Positions 35,601-43,699 of a stretch of 64,000 nucleotides of DNA are shown here, piece after piece. The position numbers were made by a program, and so were the translations under genes. The notes beneath the pieces are model-generated. The model did not search any database. It was not told where the DNA came from and was given only the letters and a program-made list of their open reading frames with translations. Numbering within the stretch: position 1 is the first letter of the stretch; each line of letters opens with the position of its first letter. This DNA is from Acanthococcus lagerstroemiae (Eukaryota; Arthropoda; Insecta; Hemiptera; Eriococcidae): NCBI GenBank assembly GCA_031841125.1, contig CM063114.1, forward strand, positions 44,413,574 to 44,477,573, written 5' to 3'.

Positions 35601-38324
35601 TATGTTATTATAAAAAGTGTTCACTGTGATTGAATTGATAGAATGACTAATTAATTTTAATTGTTAAGTTCATTCAGAAACGAACGCTGACGAATTAAAA
35701 AAGAACGAAAATGATAGGGGCCCTTTTTAGAGCGATGGGAAAATTAGCCTGGTGGGACATGTGGTTTATCAGTGGCTGTTTTCTCATGATAATATTGATG
35801 AATTTTATGCATTACTCTTCTTCTTTGCTTGTTTCCATACATTTATACAACTTATGAAACAAAATACACGATCCGTAACTCGCTGTATGATGAGTGATTG
35901 AAGCTAATGTAGTGAAGATGGCTCTCCATGCTGATAAGGCAATCAAAATGTGTAAATTCTAAGGCGTATTATCGTGGACGGAGTTACTCGCTTTTCACTC
36001 TACGATATAATATGTAATGTATGCTTGGTTTCATTGACTGTATGATAAGTTTGTACCCATCTCAGCATAGAATCTGTGTTAATACAATGCGTTTGTAATC
36101 ATTTGGACGCTATTAAGCGTAAAGGAACCAACCGACATTTGTAAACAAAATGAGTTATTAGGTATCGTTGGAACGAGCGTAAAAAGTAGAATTTTTCAAA
36201 ATTGGGCCCCGATTCAAAAATGCGTACTCACGTTGAAAAAAGCTTATCAGTAAACGTTATGTCATATAGTTTCTACATGGCTCCTGAACTTCGAATCACG
36301 TGTTCTCAAAAAACAGATTTTGCTGGTTGGTTCTCTTACGCTGAACAGCGTCCATTTATCGGCGCCAGTTTCACTGAATATCATAGTTCCTAAAAGAGTA
36401 CGACGAAAATCAAAATCTCAGCAAAAAGGGCTCCTACTCGATAGGGGCCCTTTTGACAGAGATAACACCTCAATTAGTATCAAGCTTTCTTTGTGTGGTT
36501 TGCTGTGTCATTGCTGATTATGATGATGCGTCAGGAAGCTGCAAGCTTACAATTAATGTCACTCAATTAGTCAGTAAATTATGAAATCACAAGCTGTACC
36601 AATCGTCGGCACCAAAATGCAAATTACCAAAATACATACTAAAAATGTCGACAGGTAGAATTTCTAAAATAAAACTGCGCAAATTTGATACTTTTTACGA
36701 AATAAATATTCAAAAATGAAAGATATTGATATAATTTAGTTTAATGTTCTGTCTTCCAACTAACGTAACGAAGTTACTCTAAAATTCGAAAACTAACAAA
36801 TGCTCAAAATTTCCTTTCACAAGTAGAATATTATTTATCATGTTAGCTGATAGCTAGTTCCCCAGTAGGTTGAGAAAGAACCGTAAAAGTGAAAATAATC
36901 TAATACTTGAGCTTTTGGCGTACACAAATTTGCTTAAATTTAATCTCTAAAGCTTTTTGTTGATGAATTTGAAGTCTTGAGTTTTTGGTTGACGCTTCAA
37001 ATTAGGTGAATTCTAAAAACTTACGCCTTAAAATTGCAAGCTCAAGATATGTGTCCTGGGGGAAATGTGTATACTTGGAAATCTCTCTCAGAAGTTCAGT
37101 CTTTTAATTTAAACGGCAGCTGAAATTTTGAGCAGATTACTTGATTAGCAAACAGAGAACTTGAAAGAATCCGATTTAGAAGCTTGTTTTCAACTACTGC
37201 AAGTAATACTCGTAAATAACGATTTTCTGCTCTGTCCTGCAAACGGATACCCTGTTTCACTATTTGCCAAATAGAAATTTCCCATTAGTAAGATACTTCA
37301 CACCTACGGTATCCGTTATTGGAGACATGCAACACTCCCTAATGTCCTGTGATAAAATGTAACGGAAAAGTGGGTCATCAGTTAATGATTATTGGTTGTT
37401 TATGGTTGTGCGATGGAATTTTTATATGCCTCCGGTAACGGATACCGTATTGTGTTGACTGTTGAGTATCTTTTGAACCAATAAGAAACCTCTGTACGTG
37501 ACAAATAGCGGAATATAGTATCCGTTAGTGGAACAGTGTAAGAACTCCGCTATTAAGGAGTTCAATAAGGTTTTCAAGGGAGAAAAAGTCGAAAATTGAG
37601 GCATTTTTTTAAAATCGCCGATATTAGAGAACTATGTAAAGATATTGTGGGAGGCACGTGCCCCTGTGCCCCTCCCCCCTCCCCCCGACGCTACGCCACT
37701 GTTCTCTGATAACAGGGATAACAAATAGTGTTTAGTATCCTGTGGACCTTTAGGGATGAGTTTTTGCACTCTGCAGTGAGGGATGCGAGTAGTATTATGT
37801 ATCTTCTGAATCAATGAGAAGTCTATTTAACAAATAGCGGAATATGGTACTTGTTGGAGGGACAGTGCAAAAAATGCAAATGAGATGTCTTTGTTCTAAT
37901 AATGAAATACAGTATTCGTTCAAAGGAGTGCAAAAAACTCTATCAAGTTACCGTTACCAGTTAGTTACAGTTATCAGATTTCCATTTGGTTATGGTAGTT
38001 TCATCCCTGCGGCTTATGATTCATTATGTACTTTTTCTAATCTTCAGTTCTATTCAACTGATGTTTAGGAATCAAAACCATCACGGATAATTTACTGTGT
38101 AGAAGCTATAATGTTTATTCTTGAACCAGACTTGATCTGTCTCATGCTGAAATTTGTGTTACAGTTGGGTGAAACAGAAAGGAAGTCCTCCTGTGCACAG
38201 CTATCTACCCGAATGGCTGGATCGCGGTGTTTCCATAATCGGTGGATGTTGTAAAACGACTGCCGACGATATTAAACTCTTTCAAAACTACGTTGTCGAG
38301 TACAATCGAAAACGTAATTTTTAG
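12270..38324 (+). CDS. Homocysteine S-methyltransferase, five exons, 321 aa
   Basis: Transfers a methyl group from a donor such as S-methylmethionine to homocysteine, giving methionine; cytosolic in related organisms. Exons 12270-12432, 23203-23370, 31169-31422, 31517-31737 and 38165-38324 join in phase to 966 bases, a normal length for the family. The N-terminus has LLDGGFSSQL; then come RAGADIVITNTYQASVDGF, AGSVGSYGA and YLAIETIPALAEAE. The zinc cysteines are Cys228 (in AIGVNCLHPS) and Cys297-Cys298 (in IIGGCCKTT), the pattern seen in BHMT and MmuM-type enzymes. Three introns are very large (10.8, 7.8, 6.4 kb) and full of transposons; intron 3 is 94 bp. Donors of exons 1 and 2 (GTTCGT, GTTGGT) are not canonical beyond GT, but the only phase-consistent joins use them. 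The exon 4-5 join creates a Cys codon (269) before WVKQKG. The donor substrate cannot be read from sequence. Confidence 0.93.
13340..13418. repeat. Near-perfect 35-bp inverted repeat with 9-base loop
   Basis: The left arm (13340-13374) begins ATTTAGGGTGTGCCAATTCA and the right arm (13384-13418) is its reverse complement with one mismatch. The loop is GAGGACTAC. Either a very young minimal fold-back element or a precursor-like hairpin transcribed within the methyltransferase intron 1. Confidence 0.9.
13785..14095. repeat. GATC-rich repeat stretch
   Basis: Contains many copies of GATC within words such as ATGATCTTAGATC and GGATCATGATCTTAGAT. The same word style occurs in the RBM42 3' region at about 7380-8480, so the two regions may share a repeat family. 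Confidence 0.5.
15830..16815. repeat. Old tandem duplication, first copy
   Basis: Shares an ordered series of words with 16832-17640, for example GCGATGACGTAAAT, GGAAATGT, AAAACGTGTT, ACCATGCGAA and CAGTCGTATT. The offset is about 810 bases once the MITE at 15934-16094 is removed. Noncoding, in intron 1 of the methyltransferase. Confidence 0.75.
15934..16094. mobile_element. Fold-back MITE, about 160 bp, long terminal inverted repeats
   Basis: The left arm GGGTACTAGATCACATGTGG and onward matches the right arm in reverse complement over 44 bases with two mismatches. The interior (GCACAAAGAAGTAAACAGT against ACTGTTTATTTCTTTTTGC) continues the pairing. TAGTATT stands on both flanks (15927-15933 and 16095-16101), giving a 7-bp target duplication; a TA duplication is an alternative reading. 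The second copy of the surrounding duplication lacks this element, so insertion came after the duplication. Confidence 0.85.
16832..17640. repeat. Old tandem duplication, second copy
   Basis: Partner of 15830-16815. It lacks the MITE and ends at an uninterrupted run of 32 A (17641-17672). The A run after one copy could be a retrotransposed tail or a microsatellite. Confidence 0.7.
17641..17672. repeat. Poly(A) run of 32
   Basis: A pure homopolymer directly at the end of the second duplicated copy. Its length is likely to vary and is uncertain in the assembly. Confidence 0.9.
17673..19611. other. Intron 1 DNA, no feature recognised
   Basis: AT-rich sequence without convincing coding or repeat structure. 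The stretch at 19495-19605 (AACCATAATCGAATAAT words) resembles 22270-22400 on the far side of the palindromic array, suggesting both flank a larger duplicated block. Confidence 0.35.
19745..19880. mobile_element. Nested MITE (GTACAATCGTCYGCCATTTT family), copy 1
   Basis: Inverted ends GTACAATCGTCTGCCATTTT and AAAATGGCGGATGATCGTAC surround an interior with ATGCCGAATTGACTACGCGG. It is inserted into the first palindromic unit of the array. A second copy lies at about 20970-21105. Confidence 0.75.
20970..21105. mobile_element. Nested MITE (GTACAATCGTCYGCCATTTT family), copy 2
   Basis: Ends TATGATCATCCGCCATTTTG and CAAAATGGCGGACGATTGTA, with interior words GATGCCGAATC and CAATTCGGCATC, match the copy at 19745-19880. 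Confidence 0.75.
21585..22140. repeat. Pyrimidine-rich TTCTTGTTCTC repeat
   Basis: Two sub-blocks (about 21585-21785 and 21900-22140) are dominated by GTTCTTGTTCTC-like words on the plus strand. Each contains the inverse GAGAACAAGAAC or GAGAACAAAAAC, so hairpins can form. It is inserted into the last palindromic unit of the array. The open frames crossing it are low-complexity translation. Confidence 0.75.
22253..23202. other. End of intron 1, no feature recognised
   Basis: A 123-codon ATG frame (22547-22918, plus) exists but has no recognised domain or codon character. The intron closes with an acceptor (TTCTCGCAG) at 23202. Confidence 0.3.
24164..24394. mobile_element. pogo/Tc1-like MITE, 231 bp, flanked by TA
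   Basis: CCGTAAACTGGG at the left and CCCAGTTTACGG at the right begin arms of about 50 bases that pair with modest mismatch, including GGAACTCCG and its inverse. TA stands directly outside both ends (24162-24163 and 24395-24396), as for TA-targeting pogo/Tc1/mariner elements. In intron 2 of the methyltransferase. A related terminus occurs beside the pogo-type protein remnant at 55802. Confidence 0.8.
24780..25180. repeat. Tandem duplication, period about 190 bp
   Basis: The ordered words ACAGGACCAAAATGCATATAA, AAAATGTTCYTYGTTAAATTT, AAAAAAGATYCTATACAACTT and CGAAATAWTCGCAAAAAT recur in two diverged copies. Noncoding, intron 2. Confidence 0.7.
25998..26065. repeat. 28-bp inverted repeat, 12-base loop
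   Basis: Arms 25998-26025 and 26038-26065 share TGTCACAAGAAAAGGG and its complement, with three mismatches. The hairpin lies in intron 2 of the methyltransferase and resembles the one at 13340 in form but not in sequence. Confidence 0.85.
26844..27553. mobile_element. Non-autonomous element with CATAGGCGGCAACTT ends
   Basis: The left end CATAGGCGGCAACTTACA and right end AAGTTGCCGCCTATG are inverted repeats, with the related GAGTGCTCGTGCTC and GCGAGCAC just inside. The flanking octamers CATGCGCG and TATGTGTG differ only by C-to-T changes, so an 8-bp target duplication altered by cytosine deamination is plausible. A copy of the GGTGTGGTGGGACG repeat is nested inside (26974-27092). Confidence 0.7.
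26974..27092. repeat. GGTGTGGTGGGACG repeat family, copy 1
   Basis: About 120 bases starting TGGTGTGGGTGGGACGTATG and containing GCCAAAGTGGCCCC and ACTACCCTTTCGAGTATCGC. Copies also lie at 32404, 47815 and 50117. All share this left border and differ in how far they run to the right, as 5'-truncated retroposons read from the minus strand would. Confidence 0.75.
27773..28165 (+). pseudogene. hAT-family transposase, C-terminal remnant
   Basis: An open frame of 130 codons reads on the plus strand. Its C-terminal part, YKLLNILITLPVTTSHE, matches the hAT dimerisation region that in intact proteins runs TLPVSTxxxERSFS. Here a TGA follows the E and the RSFS part is lost. Upstream words (KYMNNELKECFINHSSILKSF) resemble the segment before it in the THAP0/ZMYM6-like hAT proteins. 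The DDE catalytic region is not visible. It lies inside an element with hAT ends and an 8-bp target duplication, which supports the assignment independently. Confidence 0.7.
28220..28664. mobile_element. Inverted-repeat element nested in the hAT copy
   Basis: GGTTATGGTCAAATTTTGAA near 28224 is matched by TTCAAAATTTGACCATAAC near 28641-28660. The interior repeats GTGGTAAC and GTGGTAC words. About 445 bp, no coding capacity. Confidence 0.65.
29046..29799. other. Intron 2 DNA, no feature recognised
   Basis: AT-rich sequence with no exon or clear repeat visible to me. Confidence 0.3.
29800..29926. repeat. Cluster of GC-rich triloop palindromes
   Basis: Two perfect 10-bp stems with 3-base loops stand at 29800-29822 (CTGCTTTCGC/GCGAAAGCAG, loop GAA) and 29829-29851 (CTTTTCGGCC/GGCCGAAAAG, loop TTC). 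A 29-base unit centred on CTCGCTTCGCTCGTTCC follows at 29853-29881 and again, identical, at 29898-29926. The GC content contrasts sharply with the surrounding intron. One frame reads SELASLVPR twice, but this is a by-product of the repeat. Confidence 0.85.
29985..30570. repeat. Unclassified transposon-like repeat, internally duplicated
   Basis: Related sentences occur twice: CTCGTGAACGACTCAACCGAT and ACTCACGAACGGCTCGACCGA, then TATACCAAAATTTGGAATCA (about 30345 and 30490), ATTCRATAGTTYCTGAGATTT and CACAAAWTT. A (TA)n run follows at about 30572-30588. The sequence style resembles the tail of an invertebrate retrotransposon or Helitron, but I cannot place it in a family. Confidence 0.5.
32404..32508. 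repeat. GGTGTGGTGGGACG repeat family, copy 2 (diverged)
   Basis: GAGCGTATGGCGATGCACGC, CATGCCAAATTGGC and ACTACCCTTTCGAGTATCGC keep the order of the family. The middle part is altered. In intron 4 of the methyltransferase. Confidence 0.65.
32690..33440. repeat. Diffuse degenerate repeat, GACTTGTTCAAGACTC type (block 2)
   Basis: Many variants of GACTTGTTCAAGACTC, CTTAAGACT and TTCAAGACTCTT occur at irregular spacing on the plus strand. These are the reverse complement of the words in block 1. In intron 4 of the methyltransferase. Confidence 0.65.
34430..35110. repeat. Repetitive AACTGTTAACC/GGTTAT-word region
   Basis: Words such as TAACTGTTAACC, GGTTATGGTTATCAG and CCATGTAAATAAGG, with the inverse TTATTTTTACATGG, recur across this part of intron 4. 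Similar words flank the palindromic array near 19.5 and 22.3 kb. Decayed mobile DNA is likely, but I cannot define borders. Confidence 0.4.
35507..35730. mobile_element. MITE with CTAAAGGGCCCCT ends, 224 bp
   Basis: CTAAAGGGCCCCTGTCA at the left and TGATAGGGGCCCTTTTTAG at the right are inverted repeats with small differences. Related ends AAAAAGGGCTCC and GGGGCCCTTTTGACAG recur near 36415-36460. The flanking words GGAAGCTGCAAGCTTACAATT occur beside both, indicating a partial second copy. Confidence 0.65.
36113..36345. mobile_element. TTAA-ended MITE family, copy 1
   Basis: The left end TTAAGCGTAAAGGAACCAACC and the right end GGTTGGTTCTCTTACGCTGAA are inverted repeats. The interior has ACAAAATGAGTTATTAG and TCTCAAAAAACAGATTTTGC, shared with copies at 42274-42512 (opposite orientation) and 44764-45000. 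Confidence 0.75.
37499..37870. repeat. Repeated ACAAATAGCGGAATAT words
   Basis: ACAAATAGCGGAATATAGTA followed by a short sequence and ACAGTG occurs at about 37500 and 37828, with a weaker version near 37720. A diverged short tandem family in intron 4. Confidence 0.55.
37636..37701 (-). mobile_element. hAT-type terminus (CAGTGGCGTAGC), isolated
   Basis: Read on the minus strand from 37701, CAGTGGCGTAGCGTCGGGGG is followed by G-rich sequence and CACGTGCC. It has the form of the hAT end seen at 27675. No partner end was found to the left. Confidence 0.45.
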
Positions 38325-38760
38325 TAATCGATGTCAATCGTTGATCCTCTCGGTAATCATGCTTACTGCGAGGTATAACGCAGTTTTGGAGTAAATTGTG
38401 GTAACTTTCCAAAAATTTGAACTTCGATAAGTTGTAAGCGACGCTGGCGTGTATAGCTGCGTCCGGACTTCGACACTTTCCAAAATCGTCAGTATTTCCG
38501 ATCAAGTATTTCATTTTCTTTTTCGTCTTTCAACTTCATTTTTTTTTTTCGAATTGAAAAATTACTCGTCGTACCCGGCGCGTAAGGGTTGTGTTTTATG
38601 TATACATTCACGATGGCGGCAGTAACATTCATAAATGTTTGACCACTTGGTCGTCTATTAATCGTTAAATCTATTCGAGTTTACGTGTTGAACTTTCTTG
38701 CAGTGTCGAAATCTTCGTCGCAATAAATCGTCTCTGTAAGACGAGGTTGAGAGGTTGAGA
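38325..38760 (+). other. Methyltransferase 3' untranslated region
   Basis: Follows the TAG at 38322-38324. An AATAAA at 38722-38727, about 400 bases downstream, is the first good poly(A) signal. The cleavage site is not determined. Confidence 0.5.
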
Positions 38761-39881
38761 CTTACTCGTCGATTTTGTTCATCAGATTCAGTGAACTTTC
38801 TTTCAAACTGAAGTGAAATTAAAAAATCACAATTTCCTTATAGTGGTGTTGAGCATTTCATTTCATACCTCAATTACGACTTCCATTTGATAAGCAATGT
38901 TTTCAACTATATAAATCATCAAACATATCGATTCTCGCTTATATATATTTTTGATTTTTCCTCAATGACATGTTATTATAAATGAAGCAAGTATTATAAA
39001 ATCTACTTTTTCACCTTCTCCACGCGTGTAGATGTAGGTATGTTACGTTTCCATAAAACTGGGAGATATTTACCGAGTTTCTTGATTTTGTCATTTTATA
39101 GTTTAGACAATCGTATTCTGCTTCAGTCAGTTCGTTTTTGACTTTTCTGGATGTAAATAGCGAAATAGTGGCAGTATATGATTAGGTGGATTTCGATGGT
39201 GTAATATCTTGGTCTCTGTTATGTAGTCATGCAATCGTTCCTAATGATCCGTAATACAGACAATTTCGCTGGAGTACAAATATTTTTGTTGTTTATGTAA
39301 TCTGTAACTTCAATTACCAGGATGTTAATCTGAGGTAATGGTGTACGCGGAGGGTGTATTCTGGAATCGAATCACTCGGATTATTTGTAGACAAATTTAA
39401 TGTCTTTCCGAGGTTCAGTTTTCCTCATACGCTTATAAATGCACCCTCTTTGTATTTCTAGATTATATCTGTTAGTTCAATGCATTTACGCATGAAATTA
39501 TTTTTTAAGATATTTATTTCCCAGTAATATTTCGTATTTATTGCCATTCGTGCGTTCCATTGTACATATATTTGTAAATCGGAAGAGTGCTGGAATCGTG
39601 ATAATTATAAAATAGTATGTATTTGTTATTTAACTTCATGAGGTTACAGTAAATTTTCTTTTTTCGTTCTTAAAATTTTCCCGTTGTTTGGCTGGTTTCA
39701 TATGTTGTATCTGATCTACCGTCGTTAAAAGTGACATAAGACCGCAATAGTTGAGAAACTCACATCATCGTGTCGCCTCAATTTTTGCAGAGGGTAACAC
39801 AAATACATACCAAAGAGTGATGGTGAGTCCCCCTTCCTAAACATATTCGTCAGTTGGTAAATTTGATGAAACTGATGGCGA
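38761..39881. other. Intergenic, no feature recognised
   Basis: AT-rich DNA downstream of the methyltransferase with no coding frame or clear repeat. Confidence 0.35.
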
Positions 39882-40104
39882 CATGGGAGAAACAACCCTG
39901 GTTAGTTTTAAAATTTCAACTTTTTGCCGACAGATAGCACTGTATCCACAGAATCACTATATGCCCCAACATTGTAGTGCATTGGAACAAGGCAACAACT
40001 GCTGACAAACTAACGCTGACAGTTCACCTAGCTGAAGAGAACCTATAGCGTTATCTGTCGGCAAAGTCGAAATTTTAAAACTGACTAGGGTCATTCTCCC
40101 CATG
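39882..40104. mobile_element. MITE with CATGGGAGAA ends, about 220 bp
   Basis: The left arm CATGGGAGAAACAACCCTGG then AGTTTTAAAATTTCAACTTT pairs with the right arm GAAATTTTAAAACTGACTAG then GGTCATTCTCCCCATG. TTTGCCGACAGATAGC inside the left arm is matched by GTTATCTGTCGGCAAA. Arms of about 55 bases, no coding capacity. Confidence 0.8.
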
Positions 40105-40477
40105 CACCCTTCAACTCGATCCGCAGATAGGTAGTAAAATCTGAAAAGTATTGACTTTTTTTTTGGCTGATCGATTTTTAAAATTTCAACCAGTAAAGAA
40201 AACTGAGATTTTCAGTTTTGAAATTTGGGACCCCCTTCTCCAAAAGTCACTTCAGCATGTCCTGGGGCTACATTGCACATGTTTGGCTACTTTTTGTTCT
40301 ACATTGCTCTACATCTTGCACATGTTTGGCCACTTTTTGTTCTACATTGTTCTACATATCTGATGGACTGCTATTTGGCTGGCATTTGACACTTGATATA
40401 ATGATTTATTAGAATTCATCCATTCTTACTTCGAAAAAATCACGAGAAAAAATTATGGTTTTCAGAATTACTACAGT

Positions 40478-40684
40478 GGGGTGATTTCGGACACCGCGGT
40501 GATAATATCGACTGTTCGTGACTTGTAAGAGCGCTAGTATCGTTATCAGTAAAGTCAGCTGGGGTAATATCAGACACCGGTGGTAATACCGACCGCTCAT
40601 AACTTGTTGTCTGAGCGCTAGTATCGTTATCAGCAAACAAGTCATGAGTGGCCGGTATTACCACCGGTGTCTGATATTACCCCA
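40478..40684. mobile_element. MITE with 32-bp perfect inverted repeats plus a partial tandem copy
   Basis: Bases 40560-40591 and 40653-40684 are exact reverse complements, beginning TGGGGTAATATCAGACACCG. Immediately left, 40478-40559 is a diverged partial copy of the same element (GTGGGGTGATTTCGGACACC and AGCGCTAGTATCGTTATCAG). No mismatch across 32 bases suggests recent insertion or conversion. Confidence 0.85.
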
Positions 40685-40814
40685 AACTGACAGTATTATT
40701 TTGATGAAAATTAATTTGCAAACACTCATCGTTGTAGATACTTATTTCAGGAAATATTTTGCTGAATAAAAAAAAAATGGATAATGACTACATTGGGAAA
40801 AAGAATAACAATGA

Positions 40815-41240
40815 GACTTCTTAGAACCGATCAGAACTTTTCTTTCAAATTCGTGAAGAATTCTCAGACAGTTCTAGGCCTGTTCTTTATTCATGATTCA
40901 TTCATACTCAACCTGATGGACTTGAGACACTCTTTTTTAAAGATTTCCTCACAATTCTGGCAGTTTTAGACTCTTGGAGCCTTCAACACTCTTACGAACT
41001 CTCAAGATCATTACAACGCGCGGTTTCGATTCGTGCAGCGGCTACTCAATTCAATATTCCATATCCTACCTTAAGGAAACATTTGATAAAAGACTCTGTG
41101 AAAAAGATAATTTAAAGTTCATACTTGGCTTATTATTTATTCAAGTACGAGTGGGATTCAAAAGTGACCATTTTTCTTGCAGTCTTTTGGACGGTTTTAA
41201 CCTGATTTTACAAAAGATCTGGAGAAAATGTTGACTATCT
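40815..41240. repeat. Diffuse degenerate repeat, block 3 (weaker)
   Basis: Words such as GACTCTTGGAGCCTTCAACAC and GAAGAATTCTCAGACAG resemble blocks 2 and 4. The match is weaker and the borders are uncertain. Confidence 0.4.
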
Positions 41241-41424
41241 TCGAGGAGTCGACGAAGTTTTTTATGGTCTGGATAGAGATATGGTTTATCGCGCTTGACC
41301 TTGTAAATTGCAGATTGGAACCAGATAGGCATGAAGAAGACCCAGAACCCTGTCTAGTTTGTGATTGGTCTGTATAGGAATCTAGAGAGGTCTCGTTGAA
41401 GCGTAATATGTGCTCAACCCGATA

Positions 41425-41665
41425 CGCAATCAGTTACCCGTGGAAAAGTTACCCATTTGCAATCCAGTTACCTTCAGATCACCCAGAAACCCATCAGTTA
41501 CCCTTAGTTCCTCTTTAGTTACTTGGGTAATTGGCGGGACTAGTTACCTTCTAGTTACCCACAGAAAAGTTACCCATTTGAAACCCTCAGTTACCCTCAG
41601 ATTACCCAGAAACCCGTCAGTTACCTTTGGTTCCCCGTTAGTTACTTGTGTAACTGGCGGGATTT
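41425..41665. repeat. GTTACCC-rich minisatellite, array 1
   Basis: Two units of about 115 bases carry, in order, CAGTTACCC, AAAAGTTACCCATTTG, CAGATYACCCAGAAACCC, TTAGTTACTTG and AACTGGCGGGA. The array relates to 42025-42250 and shows that the 112-170 codon frames crossing it are repeat translation. Confidence 0.85.
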
Positions 41666-42024
41666 CGCGCATCAGGAAGCCTGCACCTATTGTTCTGGCA
41701 TTGGATTTTACGTTTGCGATTTTTGTATTTCTCCCAATCAAATTCATAATTATAAAACAATTTTATACGATTTTTGAACTTACTACTGCTTTAAAAAGTA
41801 CGATTTTGTACATGGTTCCTCTTGCTCGAGCTCTTTGTAAGAGGCCAAAAAAAAAAACAAAAAAAAAAAAAAAAACGGGAATAAGCGATAACATGTCAAA
41901 ATTTAATAAAAGCCAATATTGATTGAAACTGAGGTGTATGCTCGACTCAGAAATGTAGGTCTGTTAACGTTTCCACTTATCGAAAAGATTTTTAAAGTCA
42001 CTCACTCGATGTACAATCAGTTTT

Positions 42025-42250
42025 ATCTTCTAGTTACCCAGTTACCCGCGGAAAAATTACCCATTTCTAACCCTCGAGTTACCACCAGGTTACCCTCAGA
42101 TTACCGTTGTTCCCCTTTAATTACCCGGATAACTAGCGGGATACTACGTAATTAGTTGCCCTCTAGTTACCCGTGGCGAAAAAGTTACCCATTTGTTATC
42201 CTCAGATTACCCTTCTTCCCCTTTAGTTACCCGAATAACTGGTGGAATTT
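42025..42250. repeat. GTTACCC-rich minisatellite, array 2
   Basis: Units with TAGTTACCC, AAAATTACCCATTT, CAGATTACC and TAACTRGYGGRA continue the same family after about 360 bases of other sequence. A TTAA-ended MITE begins 24 bases later. Confidence 0.85.
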
Positions 42251-42273
42251 TGCGCATCAGGTTTATGGATGCT

Positions 42274-42512
42274 GTTAAGCGTAACAGAACCAACCAACAA
42301 AATCTGTTTTTTGAGAACACGTGATTCGAAGTTCAAGAGCCATGTAGAAACTATAATGACATATAGCGTTTACTGATAAGCTTTTTTCAAGGTGCGTGCA
42401 CATTTTTGAATCAGGGGACCAATTAAAAAAAATAATTTACTTTTTACGCTCTTCCCAACGATACTAGTAACTCATTTTGTCAACAAATGTCGGTTGATTT
42501 TGTTGCGCTTAA
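42274..42512. mobile_element. TTAA-ended MITE family, copy 2
   Basis: TTAAGCGTAACAGAACCAACC at the left and TGTTGCGCTTAA at the right. Both ends lie at TTAA, as would fit a TTAA target. The interior is the reverse complement of the copy at 36113-36345. Confidence 0.8.
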
Positions 42513-42664
42513 CACCGTCCATATGTACCTATGTGGTTTCACTTGCCTGAGTCTTTTCCTTAATGACACATTATTACAGAAAAGAAACCTATGGAATTAG
42601 CTACAGTTGCGCTGAAATTTACATTCACCTCTAAGCAACATACCAACGCTAAAATTATAGTAAT

Positions 42665-43164
42665 NNNNNNNNNNNNNNNNNNNNNNNNNNNNNNNNNNNN
42701 NNNNNNNNNNNNNNNNNNNNNNNNNNNNNNNNNNNNNNNNNNNNNNNNNNNNNNNNNNNNNNNNNNNNNNNNNNNNNNNNNNNNNNNNNNNNNNNNNNNN
42801 NNNNNNNNNNNNNNNNNNNNNNNNNNNNNNNNNNNNNNNNNNNNNNNNNNNNNNNNNNNNNNNNNNNNNNNNNNNNNNNNNNNNNNNNNNNNNNNNNNNN
42901 NNNNNNNNNNNNNNNNNNNNNNNNNNNNNNNNNNNNNNNNNNNNNNNNNNNNNNNNNNNNNNNNNNNNNNNNNNNNNNNNNNNNNNNNNNNNNNNNNNNN
43001 NNNNNNNNNNNNNNNNNNNNNNNNNNNNNNNNNNNNNNNNNNNNNNNNNNNNNNNNNNNNNNNNNNNNNNNNNNNNNNNNNNNNNNNNNNNNNNNNNNNN
43101 NNNNNNNNNNNNNNNNNNNNNNNNNNNNNNNNNNNNNNNNNNNNNNNNNNNNNNNNNNNNNNNN
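42665..43164. other. Assembly gap of exactly 500 N
   Basis: The 14 bases AAAATTATAGTAAT directly left of the gap (42651-42664) recur directly right of it (43165-43178). The two contigs may overlap here, and the round size of 500 is a placeholder. Confidence 0.95.
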
Positions 43165-43699
43165 AAAATTATAGTAATCACCCCTAGTCATTGAATCACA
43201 ATTAGTAAAATCAGTCAAACAGAATGTTAAAAGATGAACAGAACAATCGAAACAATTTGTTCCATCGCTCCATGTTGTACTTACCTTTTCATCGTTTATC
43301 GTTATTACTTCGGTTACAAAATTATATCTAACTGCCGCCAACCTGTCAAAATATTGACATTTTGGCTGTTTGACAGTGACTTGATATTTTGACTGATATA
43401 CCGAATAGGATTTATGTTTGACATTAATTTGAGCAGCCAAACAGCTGCTAGCAATCCCTTTGCTAATTGGATATGCGGGCGGACTGCACTTTTTTAGCAG
43501 ATTGATGACATTTTGGCGTGTCAAACTTGACAGAAGACAGCGATTCAGCAAATGTGGCGTAAACCTGCTCAAATCTGTTCCAAAACTTAGAAACTAAAAT
43601 CAACAATGCTCCTGATCATTTTTTCCCCTCCAAAATCTTATCTCTATTCCCAGGACGCGAGAACAAAGACAGGTCACGTACAATTTACAAAGAAAGATG

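Noticed and set aside
41410..41922. 170-codon plus-strand frame
   Set aside because: Its first half is translation of the GTTACCC minisatellite, giving repeated VTL/NPSVT words. It is not a gene.
42655..43572. 305-codon minus-strand frame across the gap
   Set aside because: Much of it is N. The readable part starts at TTG, is rich in TGACA/TTTGACAG repeat words, contains a splice-donor-like AAG|GTAAGT, and shows no domain. I looked for similarity to the N-terminal domain of gamma-butyrobetaine-type dioxygenases and found none convincing.
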